Shown piece after piece: positions 43,191-55,200 of a DNA stretch of 64,000 bases. Source of the stretch: Dryococelus australis (taxonomy: Eukaryota; Arthropoda; Insecta; Phasmatodea; Phasmatidae); assembly GCA_029891345.1 (NCBI GenBank), contig CM056994.1, positions 61,039,251 to 61,103,250 of the forward strand, in the 5' to 3' direction. The first letter of the stretch is position 1, and each line of letters begins with the position of its first letter. Below the pieces are notes generated by a model that was not told the origin of the DNA, ran no database searches, and saw nothing but the letters and a program-made list of their open reading frames with translations. A program made the translations under genes and the position numbers.

Positions 43191-44995
43191 GTGTTATTTC
43201 AGCACAAACACATTAGCACTTGGTTTGCCTATAATATAGAGAGGTTGAGATGCTTGCTACATCCTGTAAAACAGGGCGATGCAAGAAACATCACGTATCA
43301 AAACTCAAAAACATAAGCCGTTCCAAACAAACCAGAAATTTTGAAGAGCAGTTTAAATGCAAAATATCTCTTTAAATTACAAAAACACACATTGTATGGG
43401 AAAAGCTTTCTAAATTCGAACATATTTTAAAATAATATTTTTTTAAATTCATGCAAAATACCAAAATACAAAAAACACTACTATTTTTAGACTGACTAGA
43501 ATTATACACGTTTCTACAATCCTCTAAAACCGCATATAAAATACACCTTGAGGATGAACACCATTTATAGATCTGACTCCAAACATTTCTTGCTTATTAA
43601 AACTCTAAAATGAGTACATTTTTGGCTATTCATTAAATAACATATTAAAATGTTTCACTACCTCAGTAATTCTCATATGGCTGAAATGAAAATAGAGTAA
43701 TAAAACAACCTTAATATATCCTTCATGATAGAGCATGAATATTTTGACTTTGGCATTCATTCTAAAGAATTTGTACTTTACTCAGCATGTGTTCAATAAA
43801 ACTCGTGAGATTTCTCTCAAATTCCCCTTTCAGTGTAACTGTGAAGTGTTCCCTATATTTTACAGTTTCTTTATACATAGCAATTTTATTTTATTCCAAG
43901 GTATGTGCAAAACTAGGAATACTGGGGTTTCCCTTGTTAATGCAGCTATATTTCATTTTCAAGAATTTTACATGACATATTTGACTGAAATTGCCAAGGC
44001 TGAGGCAAACATAAATTTTAAGCTAACAGCCCTTTATCACTAAAGGAAACTGTTCTACAGGTTCCATATTTTTTCTTTTGTAGTGAATAGCCATCCCAAA
44101 TCATGTCTGTGCCTATCAGATAAATACTTCTGTCTACATGGGCAACAAGACAGTCCATTTCTACATTTACCTGGCCTGATAGGCCCTACATACATTTGAG
44201 GTTTTACTTAACTTGTGACGATCTGAATCCCAGCAGCCGAGTCTCTGAAGACCAGTCAGCTGCAGCGTTAATTTATAGTACATTTGGCAGGGGAAACACC
44301 CTACTACTTTCGGAACAAACTATCTTTTTTTTTATTCATACCTACCACCTCCACATCCCACCTCCTTCTTTTCAACCCTCTGCGACTCCCTCTCGCCTTA
44401 CCCCTCCATCCACTCTCTGTTCCCAGCACCCCTTTTATCCAACTCACTGCACATTTCAACTTGAAATTGTGTGTACATTCCCAGGTCCATCTGTGTAAAA
44501 CCCTGCAGGTTTCGATTTCCCAGGTCCATCTGTGTAAAACCTTGCAGGTTTCGACCTGCATCAGTATTAGCTCAGTACATAAATAGGTCATGTAACATTT
44601 ATTTAAGAAATTGGGATTATTTCAAATGTTTCATTAAGAAAAATGCTAGTCTAATGATTAGGGGTAAGAAAAAAACAAATACATGGTTTTACACACACAA
44701 CTTCTGGTACAGATAGATACATGAATGCCATTACACAAAAATAAATCAATCGCAGTTCATTATTTTTAAAAATATGATCTTCTAAACATACCTTGACGTG
44801 ACCATTTCTAGTTATAGACCATCGATATCTGGTCCAAGGACAAGGCACACTATTTTTGCAGCAGCTGTACATTCCTCAATACACATGTCTAATCAGGTTC
44901 TGACATTTCACAGATGTGTCGCTCCTGGTCGTCGTAAGGTTTTTGTCAACTTGTGCAGCAAAGGACAGACATAATATAACTAAACGTCAATGATT
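43191..44995. other. Spacer within Polinton-2, with a 38-bp tandem duplication
   Basis: No gene supported. Two copies of TCCCAGGTCCATCTGTGTAA followed by AACC(C/T)TGCAGGTTTCGA lie at 44479-44516 and 44517-44553. Open frames at 43735-44043 and 44196-44498 have no family signal. Confidence 0.5.
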
Positions 44996-45010
44996 TCTTT
45001 TTCATCTTTG

Positions 45011-45313
45011 CTAAAGTCGCTCAGACATTTTTTTCTCCTCGAGTCCCACCACATAAATAGGTATTTGCAGGTACTGCATTTTCAAGTCGCGTAGCACATT
45101 CCCCACTTTATCGTCTGGAATATTTTCTTCATCCCACTCAACCAGTCGTTTATTTTGTGCTCTTCTCGTCCAAGAGTTTCCACGAATAAAGGGGGCGGAA
45201 GGAGTGCATGCATGTTTTCCCATCGTGGTCGTAGCACACTGCGATCTCTTTGAGCACAAAGCCACTCTGGCTCTAGAAGCCATGCAGATTACAGTACATA
45301 TTATGCTGTCCAT
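45011..45313 (-). pseudogene. TE-associated ORF of unknown function
   Basis: One minus frame is open for 100 codons and ends LKMQYLQIPIYVVGLEEKKM then SERL. A second frame upstream gives GFVLKEIAVCYDHDGKTCMH then SFRPLYSWKLL. Joined by order, GF.LKE...D......F.P...W.LL ... IYV.GLEKK..L.R is a pattern I associate with a short, unnamed protein family seen repeatedly next to insect mobile elements. No catalytic residues are assigned. Possibly part of Polinton-2 cargo. Confidence 0.3.
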
Positions 45314-45399
45314 ACTCTAAGACGACTAAACATATATTGTGAATGACCCATACTGTTTATATCCACCGCAGCACTCACCAAAGTACCTTCACGGCTTTG

Positions 45400-45761
45400 T
45401 CTTGACAATTGTACGATGCGAGCCAGTTGTGAATTATTAGGCAGAAAGCATACATGTGAGCAGGAACTCTTCCATGTATCTGCATTACTCGAACTTCAGC
45501 ATCGTTCCGACGGAATCTGGTTTTGTAAAGTCGATATCTTCGTTGCATCTGATGACATTGTTCAGAGTGATGTGTGCCAGCATCAATGCTCCCGAGACCG
45601 TTTACCTGCAGCGCACCACTACATCGCCACAGCAAGCATCCACACTCCGCAATGTTTTGTCCCACAGTGCCACGGTGCAATAGTGCGACGTGTGTAGTGT
45701 AGTGAAATGTAGTGTAGCCAAGTGTAGCAAATAGCACATGGGGAGCCCAGAAAGGGTTCAT
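45400..45761 (-). pseudogene. Penton-like minor capsid fragment (Polinton-2)
   Basis: On the minus strand LAHITLNNVIRCNEDIDFTK then PDSVGTMLKFE, a stop, and CCGGYK a little further. The segment N..I.C...IDFT.PDSIG.LLGFE followed by P.GYK is the hallmark of PX-type minor capsid proteins in insect Polintons. Other frames over the same bases are longer but lack family signal. Short match, so tentative; it would be the counterpart of 22500-23102 in Polinton-1. Confidence 0.45.
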
Positions 45762-45862
45762 TGGCTCATGCCGTCTAACCCCTAAGCAAAGGGAACTGCG
45801 AGAGATGCTCCTACTAGTTTTTATTCCATAGTATTTTGTTTATGTAAATGTTTATTGCAAGG

Positions 45863-46065
45863 TGTTTTGCAATTCATACAAAAACTTTGCTGGACAACCA
45901 ACGATAGAGTTCGTCACTAGGAAACTTACCCCGACACCACCTTGAGTTCCACTGATCTTCAGAGGGTGGCATGCACTACTTCCAAGACCAAGTATTCATG
46001 CGCCCAATCACAGAGTCGACTGACACTTATGTACATAAATGTTTATTTACATAGAATACTGTCCA
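45863..46065 (-). repeat. BEL 3' LTR
   Basis: Ends TGTTTTGCAATTC (complement, ...GAATTGCAAAACA) and matches 51710-51911 across CTTTGCTGGACAACCAAC, GATCTTCAGAGGGTGGC and AAATGTTTATTTACA, with roughly 15-20 percent divergence by eye. Confidence 0.85.
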
Positions 46066-46129
46066 TTACCGCCCACTGAGACCAGCCGAGGTCTCCAAGA
46101 ATTTAGTCACAATGCACATTCACTATGGA

Positions 46130-49100
46130 CAGTAAATTACAACTGGTGATAAGACACTACTGAACTGGCAAACAGTACAGCTTATGTACAGGTTTGCACA
46201 GATGTCCCTTCTGCCTACATAAATCCACCACTCGAATAATGTCATCCTTTCCAGGGTGGAGTTTGACGACCCTTGATAAGCACCAGCCCAGGGGTGAAAC
46301 ATGCTCTTCTCCAACCAGAACTAGCTCTCCCACAGGGAGTTGTAGTTGCTGGATTGGCTACTTACCTCGGGGTTGTAGTTGCTGGAAGTATTCTTTATAC
46401 CAGTGTATCCAGAACTGGTTGGCTATTCCGCATATCAGTTTTAATCTTCTGGACAAACATATATGGCCATCATCAATCTCTTTGTAAGACTGGGGCACAG
46501 CAACAAGAGGCATACCGATGAGGAAATTCCCGGGTGTGCGTGCTACCATGTCACATGGATCAGAAGAGACAGGCGTTAGGGGCAGTGAATTTAGGACATC
46601 CTCAACTCGAGTGGTGAGTGTCATCAGTTCCTCGAGTGTCAGAACTTGATTGCAGATTGTACACCTGAAATGACAATTGGCTGATTTAACTGCCACTTCC
46701 TAAATCCTCCCCGAGGAGGAGCTGCAGGAGGCAGGAAATGAAAACTGATTTCATGAGGCAAAAAAAAGTTTTCCTGTAGCGGGGATTTGAGCAACTGCTT
46801 ACAAGACTGATGAAGTTGCCTTGAAGCACCAATAAAGTTGGTGCCACAATCGGAATACAGACTAGTACATAAACCTTGTCTTGACACAAATCGAGTAAGA
46901 GCAGTAATGAAGCTATCTGCAGCCAGATCGATGTGGATAGCTTTCATGCAAAACATATATGAAGATAGATAGGTATGCCTCCTATGCCTCCTGGGTAGCA
47001 CAACGACACAGCTTATTAATTAGAATGGAGATCGGTCAAACATACTCCACTCCAGTCGCACAAAATCTCCAGCAGGTGTGACTCGTTCAGTGTGTATGTC
47101 AGCAATTAGTGAAGTACTGTTCGCAGGCCAGCACCGGAAGCAACATATGCATTTGAAGACCCTAGGCTGTATCAAGGATCAAGCTGACAAAATCCAAAAT
47201 TGTTGAGACACAAGAGATTGCAGTAGTTGCGGTGGAGCATGTAGGTACTTTAAGTGATGATAGTCTAACTAAATGTCAACAGCAGTATGGTCTTTTGGCA
47301 ATATGATAGGATGTTTTGTGACATACTCAACATTTGAATTTGACAAACTCCCGCCCACCCTGATCACACCCTGCTTATCCAAAAACTGTGTCAAATTCTG
47401 CGATAGCATGGAACAAGATTTTCCCCCTTTTGAATTGTTTCAAGACATCTTCGAAACATGATGTTTGAATACATCTACACACTATGGAAGTTGCTTGTGA
47501 TGATAGGATTTTACTGCTAGGAGGTTGCCTCTGGCAGTGTTTCACAAAACGCATAACATAGGTCATGACTCGAACAAGTTTTGACCAAGACAAGAATTTC
47601 TGAAAGCATAGAAGCTCTTCAGGAGGATTATGTGTGCTCAAAAGAACCAACTGGGATGACTTTAGTTCTGGGATATCTGAAGTCTCATTCACTAGTCATA
47701 GTGGCCACTAGTCAGGTGGGTCCATTAACCATTCAGGGTCATGCCACCAGAGGGCATGATAACTTAGTTCGTGGGGAAGCAGACCACGAGAAGCACAATC
47801 TGCAGTATTGTCTCTAGAAACAACATGTTTCCAACACTGAGGTGGAACCTATTCCTGGATTCGAGAAACTCTATTTGCGACAAAGGTTTTTAACAGGTAG
47901 GGCTGAGTTTTGATCCAGGTGAGAGCTACCCTAGAGTAAGTCCATGCATGACTGGCAGTGACTGTTAAATGTTGGGCGAGGTAGGCATGACAATTGTGCA
48001 TCAATTTTGCCAACAAATGAGCACCACACAGATCAAGTCAAGAAAGTGAAACTTTTTTTAGTGGAGCTTCCGAGATTTGGCCAATATGAGATGTATGCAA
48101 AAATTCCCATGAGCATCTCTACATCTCGAATACACGACAGCTGCATAGGCTCAATCATATGCATCTGCAAAGCTATGTACCTCTACACAAGCTGCATCAG
48201 GACAAACAAAACATGGCATACCAACCCATTCCTTGGGTCCACAACCACTGCAGCAAAATTTTTACCCACACTACTGCTGGAGACAACAAACCCATGGGGT
48301 CATAAATACTAGCTATCTGTGACAAAACAAAATGTTTGGTCGGAACACCATTGCAGATATTTAAATAGCAAAAGGAAACATCAGTTGTTGGACTCCACTG
48401 AAGTTCCAAAATATTCACTACAAACTCAGATAAGAAGTTAAGTACTTTGGGATTATCACGATTTGGTAGAGGAATGCCATCCAACAATTGAGGGTGGTTA
48501 CTTGGCCATTTTATAAGTTGAAATCTACCCATTTGTAAGAATTCAATCAACTGATCCTTTAGAACAAATGCTTCCTCCACCAATGAAGCACCAGTTACAA
48601 TGACATCTACAAAATGTGATTCTGTAGAGCATTTTGTGCCAGGGGATAATGGAGACCCTCATCAATGGCCAACTGGTGCAAGGTACGAATCGCCAGAAAT
48701 TGAGATGGTGTGAGTTCATAGGTTACAGTATTAAGATGGAACACTGCAAGTGAGAGATAGGGGTCTTCACACCACAGAATAAGTTGATATGGTTGGTCAT
48801 CCTCATGGATTAGAATCCGAAGATACATTTGCTTTATGTTGCAAGAAAAAACAACATTATAGAGCCTGAACAGTATTATGACATCGCATATCTCATTTTG
48901 AAGCTTGGGTCCAGAGAGAAGAGTATCATTTAGGGATACACCATTTGAAGTCCTAGCACTACAATAAAAAACCACCCTCAATTTAGTGGTTGAACTAAAC
49001 ATTTTGTACACACCAGTGTGTGGGATAAAATATTCAGAGGTTTCTCGTCTTTCCACCTGTTGGGTGGATTTTGACATAGGGTTCCATATGACCCGAAGTA

Positions 49101-51011
49101 GCATAATCAGCCATGAAGTCTTTGTACATTGCTTTCATATCAGGTTGAGAAGCGAGTTTGCACTCCAGAACTTAAAATCTGTTTTCAGCATTTACATATG
49201 AATTTCCGATACTCTTGAATGGGAGGCGAACTTTGTATCTATCCAATTCATCTCGAGAGTGAGTGGCCATGAAGTGGGTCTCACAGAAGTCAGCATCAGG
49301 TTGTTTTGCAACTACACGAGGGTGTTCCTCAATTTCCCAAAACTGTTTGAGAATTGAGTTTATTGAGTTTTCAGTCCCCATAAACATGGAAATCAGCTCT
49401 TGATCAGAGTTGGCTTTCAGTTTTCTCCAAGGAGCATCCATCAGAATTTAGACTCCAGCACAACAGGCATGTGCTGACCTAGTTCAAGTCGCCCACTCAT
49501 ACAAACTTGTGCATTGATTCAGCACCCAGCAACATGTCAATGGGACCAGGTTTGCCGAACTGAGGATCAGCTAATGGAAGAGACCCCAATTGGGTATGAC
49601 TACATGGATCTACAGTTGCTCATGATAGGTTGCTGGTGATTTTAGAGACCATGAAAAGAGAGTGAGTGAAGGAACATTTAGATATAAAAGAGGATGGGAT
49701 TTTAGAACTGACAGCTCCTTTTAAGTTGGCTATACCATGTACGAAATCACAGACCCTTTCCTTGACCTTTTGAACAGGTAAAGACAAGACATTTGCAGCT
49801 GCATCTGTCATGAATGAGGCCTGAGCTGCACTGTCCAGTAAGCAGTGAATCACGTTGAGTTTACTGTCAGCATCGTACACAGTTACCAGGGCAGTAGATT
49901 ACAACACTGAAGTACAACTACGAGCTGAAGAGACATCAACAAATGGTTCAGTCTCAACATCAGCATTTAAAGTGTAATTTTCAACATGTGTCACTGGATT
50001 AGGCCTAGACTGACCATCAACACGAAGTTGAGTATGATAACTCTGTTCGAAAACATGTATTGGCTGAGGAACATGATGCTACAGTATACGCTGTTCCCAG
50101 GCACTTGAAGCATAGTTTCTTGCTGTGAGCTATTGACTGTCTTTCTGAGGATGAGTCATTAACAAATTCGGAACATTTATACACTGAATGAGTGGTCTGC
50201 TGACAAACAATACAGAATTTTAACTGATAGGGCTCAGAATTAGTTATAAATACTGATTTGGGTGGTTGTATTACATGAGTTATTCTTTGAGAGTTGGTCT
50301 TCTGGGATACTTGACTGGTGCTTGTTTTTAATCTTATATCAATGGAATAGTCCATAGTAGAGACCCTTGCAAACAGAAACTCTACAAGTTCTGAAACCTA
50401 AGGCATATCACCAGTCCACTCTGCATGCGAACTTTCAAACAGAGTGCGTAGTTCTATGCCCAACTTTCTCATCAAGACTGTGACAAGAACATGATTTTCC
50501 TCAGTTACATTACAGCCTAATCCCTTGAGGGGTTGTGCATTTTCATTGAATGTGCTGATGAAATACCTGATGGATTTGTGATTTGTGTTGTTGACAGAAT
50601 ACAAATCGAATATTCTTTTTATGTACAATGTTGTCAGCTTTCTCAGATTTAGGTACTGCAATGTAAGAAGTTCCCATGCCACAGGATAGTTGTCAGAAGA
50701 AATTGGGAGATTTTGTTTTACCAAATTAAAGCTTCTCCTGTGAAGCATCCAATTAAATATCGAAACTTTTCAACATCAGCCAGGCAACGATTGTTGTGAA
50801 TGGTGGCCTGATACAACTGCGAAAACATAGGCCAGTCTTCCCAATGACCAGAAAAATTAGGCAAATATGTCTTGGGACACCTTATATTTGCAGATAGACT
50901 GCCAACAAGTGGAGTTGATTCACTATGAACAACATGCCTACCCAAAAACGAAGCCGCGATATCACGAGTGTCCGACACTAAAATAAACAACTCATTATGT
51001 TTAAAGGTCAA
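46130..51011 (-). pseudogene. BEL/Pao gag-pol polyprotein, broken
   Basis: In order on the minus strand: gag YLPNFSGHWEDWPMFSQLYQ and DVEKFRYLIGCFTGEAL (51011-50718), NYPVAWELLTLQYLN (50748-50398); zinc knuckles FCIVCQQTTHSVYKC and LCFKCLGTAYTVASC (50355-50017); aspartic protease CLLDSAAQASFMT, where the catalytic DSG has become DSA (49880-49620); linker RYKVRLPFKSIGN (49441-49172); reverse transcriptase STTKLRVVFYCSARTSNGVS, LNDTLLSGP, CNIKQMYLRILIHEDDQ (49104-48607); KWPSNHPQLLDGIPL and SIYDPMGLLSPAVVW (48583-48197); RNase H with PPQCWKHVVSRDNTADCASR (around 47800); integrase MKAIHIDLAADSFITALTRF, YSDCGTNFIGASRQL (47001-46639), then LNSLPLTPVSSDP and TPGNFLIGMPL (46696-46358), and VVKLHPGKDDIIRVVD near the end. 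The YVDD motif is not readable. Many stops; inactive. Confidence 0.9.
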
Positions 51012-51709
51012 AATATTTTCATCAAAGTCTCCTGAAGTGGGTCCGACTGCAGTGAGATATTACATACTGAATTTACAGTACTGTCAATTGTCTCAAGTTG
51101 TACGCCAAACATGTTTACTTCATGCACAATTTCCACATTAATAAGTGGAGCACTTGCTAATGACTGTATATACTAGCTGACGTGCAGTAATTTTGTTTCC
51201 TGAAGTTTCAGTAAAAATGCCTTGAAACCCATATTGAAATATCACTACAATGAAGCAAGCGATAAACGGTACAGAGAAGACAAAGCTGTAACCTATTGTG
51301 TCGCAGCACAAGTGAGGTTATGCACATCTGGTTAGGCAGAAAAAAAGGAATATCCGAGGAAAGAGAAAAACTATTATGTTGAAAACACTACTTGGACATA
51401 CCCTGGCTAATTGAAAGACACACGAAGCAACAAACCCAACTGAGAAGAGAAAATTGATAAATTACTCACCAACATGGCGAAATAACATGCGACTGAGTGG
51501 ATCCCTCGTAAATGGTGAAATGAGGGCAGATATCTTGTTTCTTCCCAGGATGCCTGAACAGAGAGTTTTTTCTGCGGTAGCATCGGTACTTGATTTACGA
51601 GCGCAGGAGATTCCAATTACGTAACACATACAATCGAGTGACGAAATAGCAATATGCAATCGCTGATCGGTATCACATGTGAAACTATCCGACCCTGGAG
51701 GACCAAAAA
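51012..51709. other. BEL 5' untranslated region and gag start
   Basis: Between the 5' LTR and the first readable gag motif. TTTTTGGTCCTCCAGGGTCG (minus strand) follows the LTR and may hold the primer site. The first part of gag is not readable. Confidence 0.5.
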
Positions 51710-51911
51710 TGTTCTGCAATTCTTACATAAACTTTGCTGGACAACCAACAGTAGAGAGATCGTCACTATGAAACCTTCCCGACGCCATCTTAGGTTTTAC
51801 TGATCTTCAGGGGGTGGCGTGCACTACTTCCAGGACTGAGTATCCATGCGCCGAATCACTGAGTCCACTGATACATGCACACAAATGTTTATTTACAAAG
51901 AATACTGAAAA
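51710..51911 (-). repeat. BEL 5' LTR
   Basis: Minus-strand start TTTTCAGTATTC; TG ends would put the border 2 bases further out (51913), overlapping the CAAGG duplication. Matches 45863-46065. Confidence 0.85.
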
Positions 51912-52770
51912 CAAGGTAAGTACTTCATTCCACGTGTTCATCCTAATTTAATTTTTCATAATTATGAAAGGGTCGTGTTTATGTTTTAATTGAGGCAGAG
52001 TGTTTTATTATGTATTAATTTTGCAGGTGTTTCGTGTTTTTATGTGATTTAATGTAAGTGGGGCAAAACATAGTCCTCGTGTACTGCGCTAACCCGCCAA
52101 GCTGACAGTGCATGCCCCACGGAGGTATTCAGTAGTCAACAAGTACTCACAGGGGTCGATTCATGTCGGTGTCAGCACACACCAGGCGGCATTCATCTTT
52201 TGTCTTACCAATCATTTAACATCGCAATAGTAATAACGCATTGGAACTTTGTTTATTTAGCCACCTAGAGACACTAACCCTACTTCCCCCATGCTTGCAT
52301 CGCCTGGGGAAGTCCAAAACTGTGTATGTAAGAGTTTATTGGCTTTGCACCTTTTTGCAGTATCATCCATGTCGGCGGGCTAAGCCTGTCAACCAAGTGT
52401 AAAGTGTCTCTTCAGAGAAGAGTGTGATGTTTAACTGCTTGTAAAGGCTACGTCTGGTAAGAAACCAGGTGTTTTTATTTAGTGCAGAGCCTTTGGGTAT
52501 GTCAGAGAATGGGACAGTTAAAAGCCAGCAAAATATTTCATCACCTTTATTCAGCGCCATTGTGAACGTAACCACCCCAGTAATTCAAGCAATCAGTATT
52601 AGGCATGTGGGTCAGCCTTTAACAGGCTCACTGTTTAGGAAACCAGGTAATTATTCTATGTGAGGAGTACTAAATCAACACAGGAAAGTTACATCCGAGC
52701 GTACAGCCCACATGATCTCTGCTTAATTTTCCTAATGCATCGCTTTTGTACACTGACACCACGAACTGGG
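51912..52770 (+). repeat. Unnamed dispersed repeat, copy 2 (right half)
   Basis: Continues from about 45780-45862 across the BEL insertion. It shares CACCTAGAGACACTAACCCT, ATGCTTGCATCGCCTGGGGA, GGCTTTGCACCTTTTTGCA, CATGTGGGTCAGCC and TACATCCGAGCGTACAGCCC blocks with copy 1. A 70-codon minus frame at 52363-52575 (WFLTRRSLYKQLNITLFSEE) is open but unassigned. Confidence 0.65.
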
Positions 52771-53335
52771 TATGGCCTTAGGTAGAGGCCTTGGCCATTA
52801 TTTCACCATGGTGATAGCTTCGATATTTCACTGGGTCTTTCGGCCTCGGGTAGCTGCTTCTGTTCGATGCTGTGTTGACAGCTTGGCTTTGAGTATGACC
52901 CCTTGTTCTCAGAGTGCAAGCAAAAGCAAATACAAAAATCTGCCAGTAGTATATGCTTTCTAGGCCTTGCATTCCTTTTTTCGCTTTTGCCATTCTTTTT
53001 GTTTTACTTGTGCCATCCTCTTGCTTTTTGCACCCTTGTCTTTTTTCACCTTGGACTCCAAAATGTCGAAAATGCCCCATGCTCCAATCTTATAGAAGTC
53101 CGGTGTCTGGTGCCAGATGTATTTAGTCAACCCTTTGCACGCATATCTTATCTGCCTGGTACTGTTCTTGTACATCCTTGTTCAGGAAGTAAGCGATGCT
53201 GTGTTCCTTACACACCTCTCCCAGTGCATTGATGCACATGCTGCCATGCTAGTCTTTTAGCTATCTTTTTTCCTGTCCCTAATAACTTGTATCCGGGAAT
53301 GTGCAGCTCAAATGATAGATTGTTGATCATTGTAT
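52765..53335 (-). pseudogene. PLA2 and minor-capsid protein of Polinton-2
   Basis: On the minus strand: FELHIPGYKLLGTGKKIAKR (the calcium-loop region, with the usual YCGPG changed to LLGTG), then LGEVCKEHSIAYFLNKDVQ and QYQADKIC. The catalytic His remains but its partner Asp is Ser (EHSIAY for EHDIAY). A lysine-rich linker follows (KSKRMAQVKQKEWQKRKK), and at the far end GQGLYLRPYPVRG, the glycine-tyrosine-leucine-lysine/arginine-proline-tyrosine tail of Polinton pVI/pX-like minor capsid proteins. So here PLA2 and the minor-capsid module look like one gene. The Polinton-1 copy has the two split by a microsatellite. Broken by stops and not catalytic. Confidence 0.65.
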
Positions 53336-53393
53336 TTGCGATCCCACTTCCAGCTACAGTCTTACTTCTGAGAGACATTATCATTTCTGTATC

Positions 53394-54110
53394 ATGGAGA
53401 TTGTCAAGCAGGGTGTTGGTATTCCCTTACAAATTAGTGCGAAAGATGCCGAAGTCTCCAGTGGCTCTCATCACTTCGAGCTTTTTCCTGGTACCATGAG
53501 TTGTATCATTGTGGTACCATCCAATTACAGTAAGACATGTTTACTGTTGAGTTTAATGGAGGATCCAAAAAGCCTTTAGGTTTAAAATGTATACCTGTAC
53601 TTGAAATATCCCCAGCAACCAAACAACCAGTGTCTGGCATATGTATTGCAGGCAATAGATGGTGTGGGTTATTTCCCATGCTTTGGAAATGAAGCAGCCT
53701 GGCCTCCGAGCAAAGCGCTGCCAAACTCGGTGTTCGTCTTCGATGGCATAGCATGCAAGAAACAGAAGTGTATTGAGGAGTACTTTAGCATGTGAAGGCA
53801 TGCGAATATGGGCAGTGTGTACCTTGGTCAAACATATTTGTGCATACCCAAAAAACTGCTTCATAACAATGTGAATGTTTTGGTGCTGTTTCGCATGGAC
53901 AATGTGAATTGGTTAAATGTGTTATGATGACAACATAAATATGGACATGACATTAGATTTTATGTGTGCCTTGCTGGAACTACAAATATAGATTTTGGGG
54001 ATCATAAATGACAGGCCTCAATACAGTCTCTCACGTGATCATTGTGACAAACTTCTAGAGGCAATAGCTATTGTAATGAGGAACAACTTTTACCAGAGAA
54101 CTGATGTCCA
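53394..54110 (+). pseudogene. Polinton-2 packaging ATPase
   Basis: Starts at ATG 53394. SHHFELFPGTMSCIIVVPSN leads to the P-loop position, read here as VPSNYSKTCLLLSLM (G lost, K-T kept). Then FGNEAAWPPSKALPNSVFVF followed by DGIAC (Walker B, second Asp changed to Gly), KCIEEYFSM, RHANMGSVYLGQTYLCIPKK, and NNVNVLVLFRMDNVNW. After stops, NINMDMTLDFMCA and CWNYKY. Same family as 21720-22390 but only distantly alike, so the two Polintons are different lineages. One stop near 53577 and one near 53793 interrupt it. Confidence 0.8.
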
Positions 54111-54309
54111 GTGACGCCCCATTTAGATGCTAGACATATTTGTATGACATGTTATGATGTCCGGCAGGTTGGCAGTTAGTGTTGCTCACAACAACACCAG
54201 CATTCTACCTCCCAGGAAACAGTGGTGTTTCATGTAGTACTTGAGGGATGTTGGAAATAATAAATAGGTAGATGTTTGCAGGTTGCAGAACTTTACTGAC
54301 TACCTATTT

Positions 54310-55200
54310 AACATTTAGATATGTAAACCTAAACAAGGTGCACAAAATGGTGGCGTTCGGCTTGATTACAGATGTCGCAATGCCAATACATTGCCTAGCC
54401 GACCATCTCGCAAGTGCAAAGAGTGGTTGAAACCGTGTTGCATGCCACCTGTATTCATTATATGAGAACTTAGCAATGCTCCACAGGGGTAGAATACACA
54501 CAACTCATGATTTGGCCTCACAGAAAGAAATCGACTGGCATGAAGTCAGGTGACAGTGGTGGCCATAGCATGTGGTCGCCTCTCTTAATCAACTTATCAC
54601 CACATATGTCGCTGAATTATTGGCGAACACAATGACTGAAATGGGTGGGACACAATCATGTTGAAACCACATGTTGATTTGTGGGCTCAGCTGTAGAACT
54701 TCTAGCAGCTGGGATAGCTCATTTGCCAGAAAAATTATATGCCTGGCCATCTAAACAGGCTGGAAGGATAAAGAGGGACCAATAACTTTTTCGTGGACGA
54801 TGCCAGCCCACACATTCATTGCAAACTGTTGTTGGTGATGTGTGGCCATTACTGCACGTGGATTTTCTTCAGCCAACATGTGGCTGTTGTGGGTGTTTCC
54901 ACATTGAGGTGTGGCTGACCATATTGTGAACGATCGCCCATGGGCTTGTGGATGGGTTCGCCTCAACTCTGTCCAGTACATTTTCTTAAAATGTGGCATA
55001 AGACCACCTCTTGCACTGGCAGCCTTCATGTGGTGAATGGAAGGTCTCATACTCATGCAGTCGCTGATGTAGTCGCTGGAACAGTGTGTGATTGGCAGCC
55101 GTCTGTTCGGGAAGTGTTCCTTATAAAGATGTGCTGCTATTCACCCATATCCTCTAGTTCCACCATACAGCATATACATATTCGCCAGTTCTGATAATGA
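54310..55200 (-). pseudogene. Tc1/mariner-like (ITm) DDE transposase, broken
   Basis: On the minus strand: an N-terminal segment like GGTRGYG...YKEHFPNRRLP (helix-turn-helix region), THNSHMLAEENPRAVMATHH and QFAMNVWAGIVHEKVIGPSL (open 101 codons, 55056-54751), MWFQHDCVPP where HDGAP is usual (second Asp kept), LIKRGDHMLWPPLSPDFMPV and DFFL (third catalytic Asp), then HHFVHLV near the end. The order fits the arthropod family with WAGI, QHDGAPxH and PxRSPDLxPLDFFLWG blocks. Inverted termini were not found. Confidence 0.75.

Larger units (their letters stand above)
45863..51911 (-). mobile_element. BEL/Pao LTR retrotransposon, complete, degenerate
   Basis: About 200 bp LTRs at 45863-46065 and 51710-51911, gag-pol between them on the minus strand in BEL/Pao order, and CAAGG on both outer sides (45858-45862 and 51912-51916), a likely 5 bp target duplication. 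It interrupts copy 2 of the unnamed dispersed repeat, whose halves lie on either side. Confidence 0.9.

Noticed and set aside
52363-52575. 70-codon minus-strand frame in the unnamed repeat
   Set aside because: Looked protein-like (WFLTRRSLYKQLNIT) but the other two copies of the repeat do not keep the frame.
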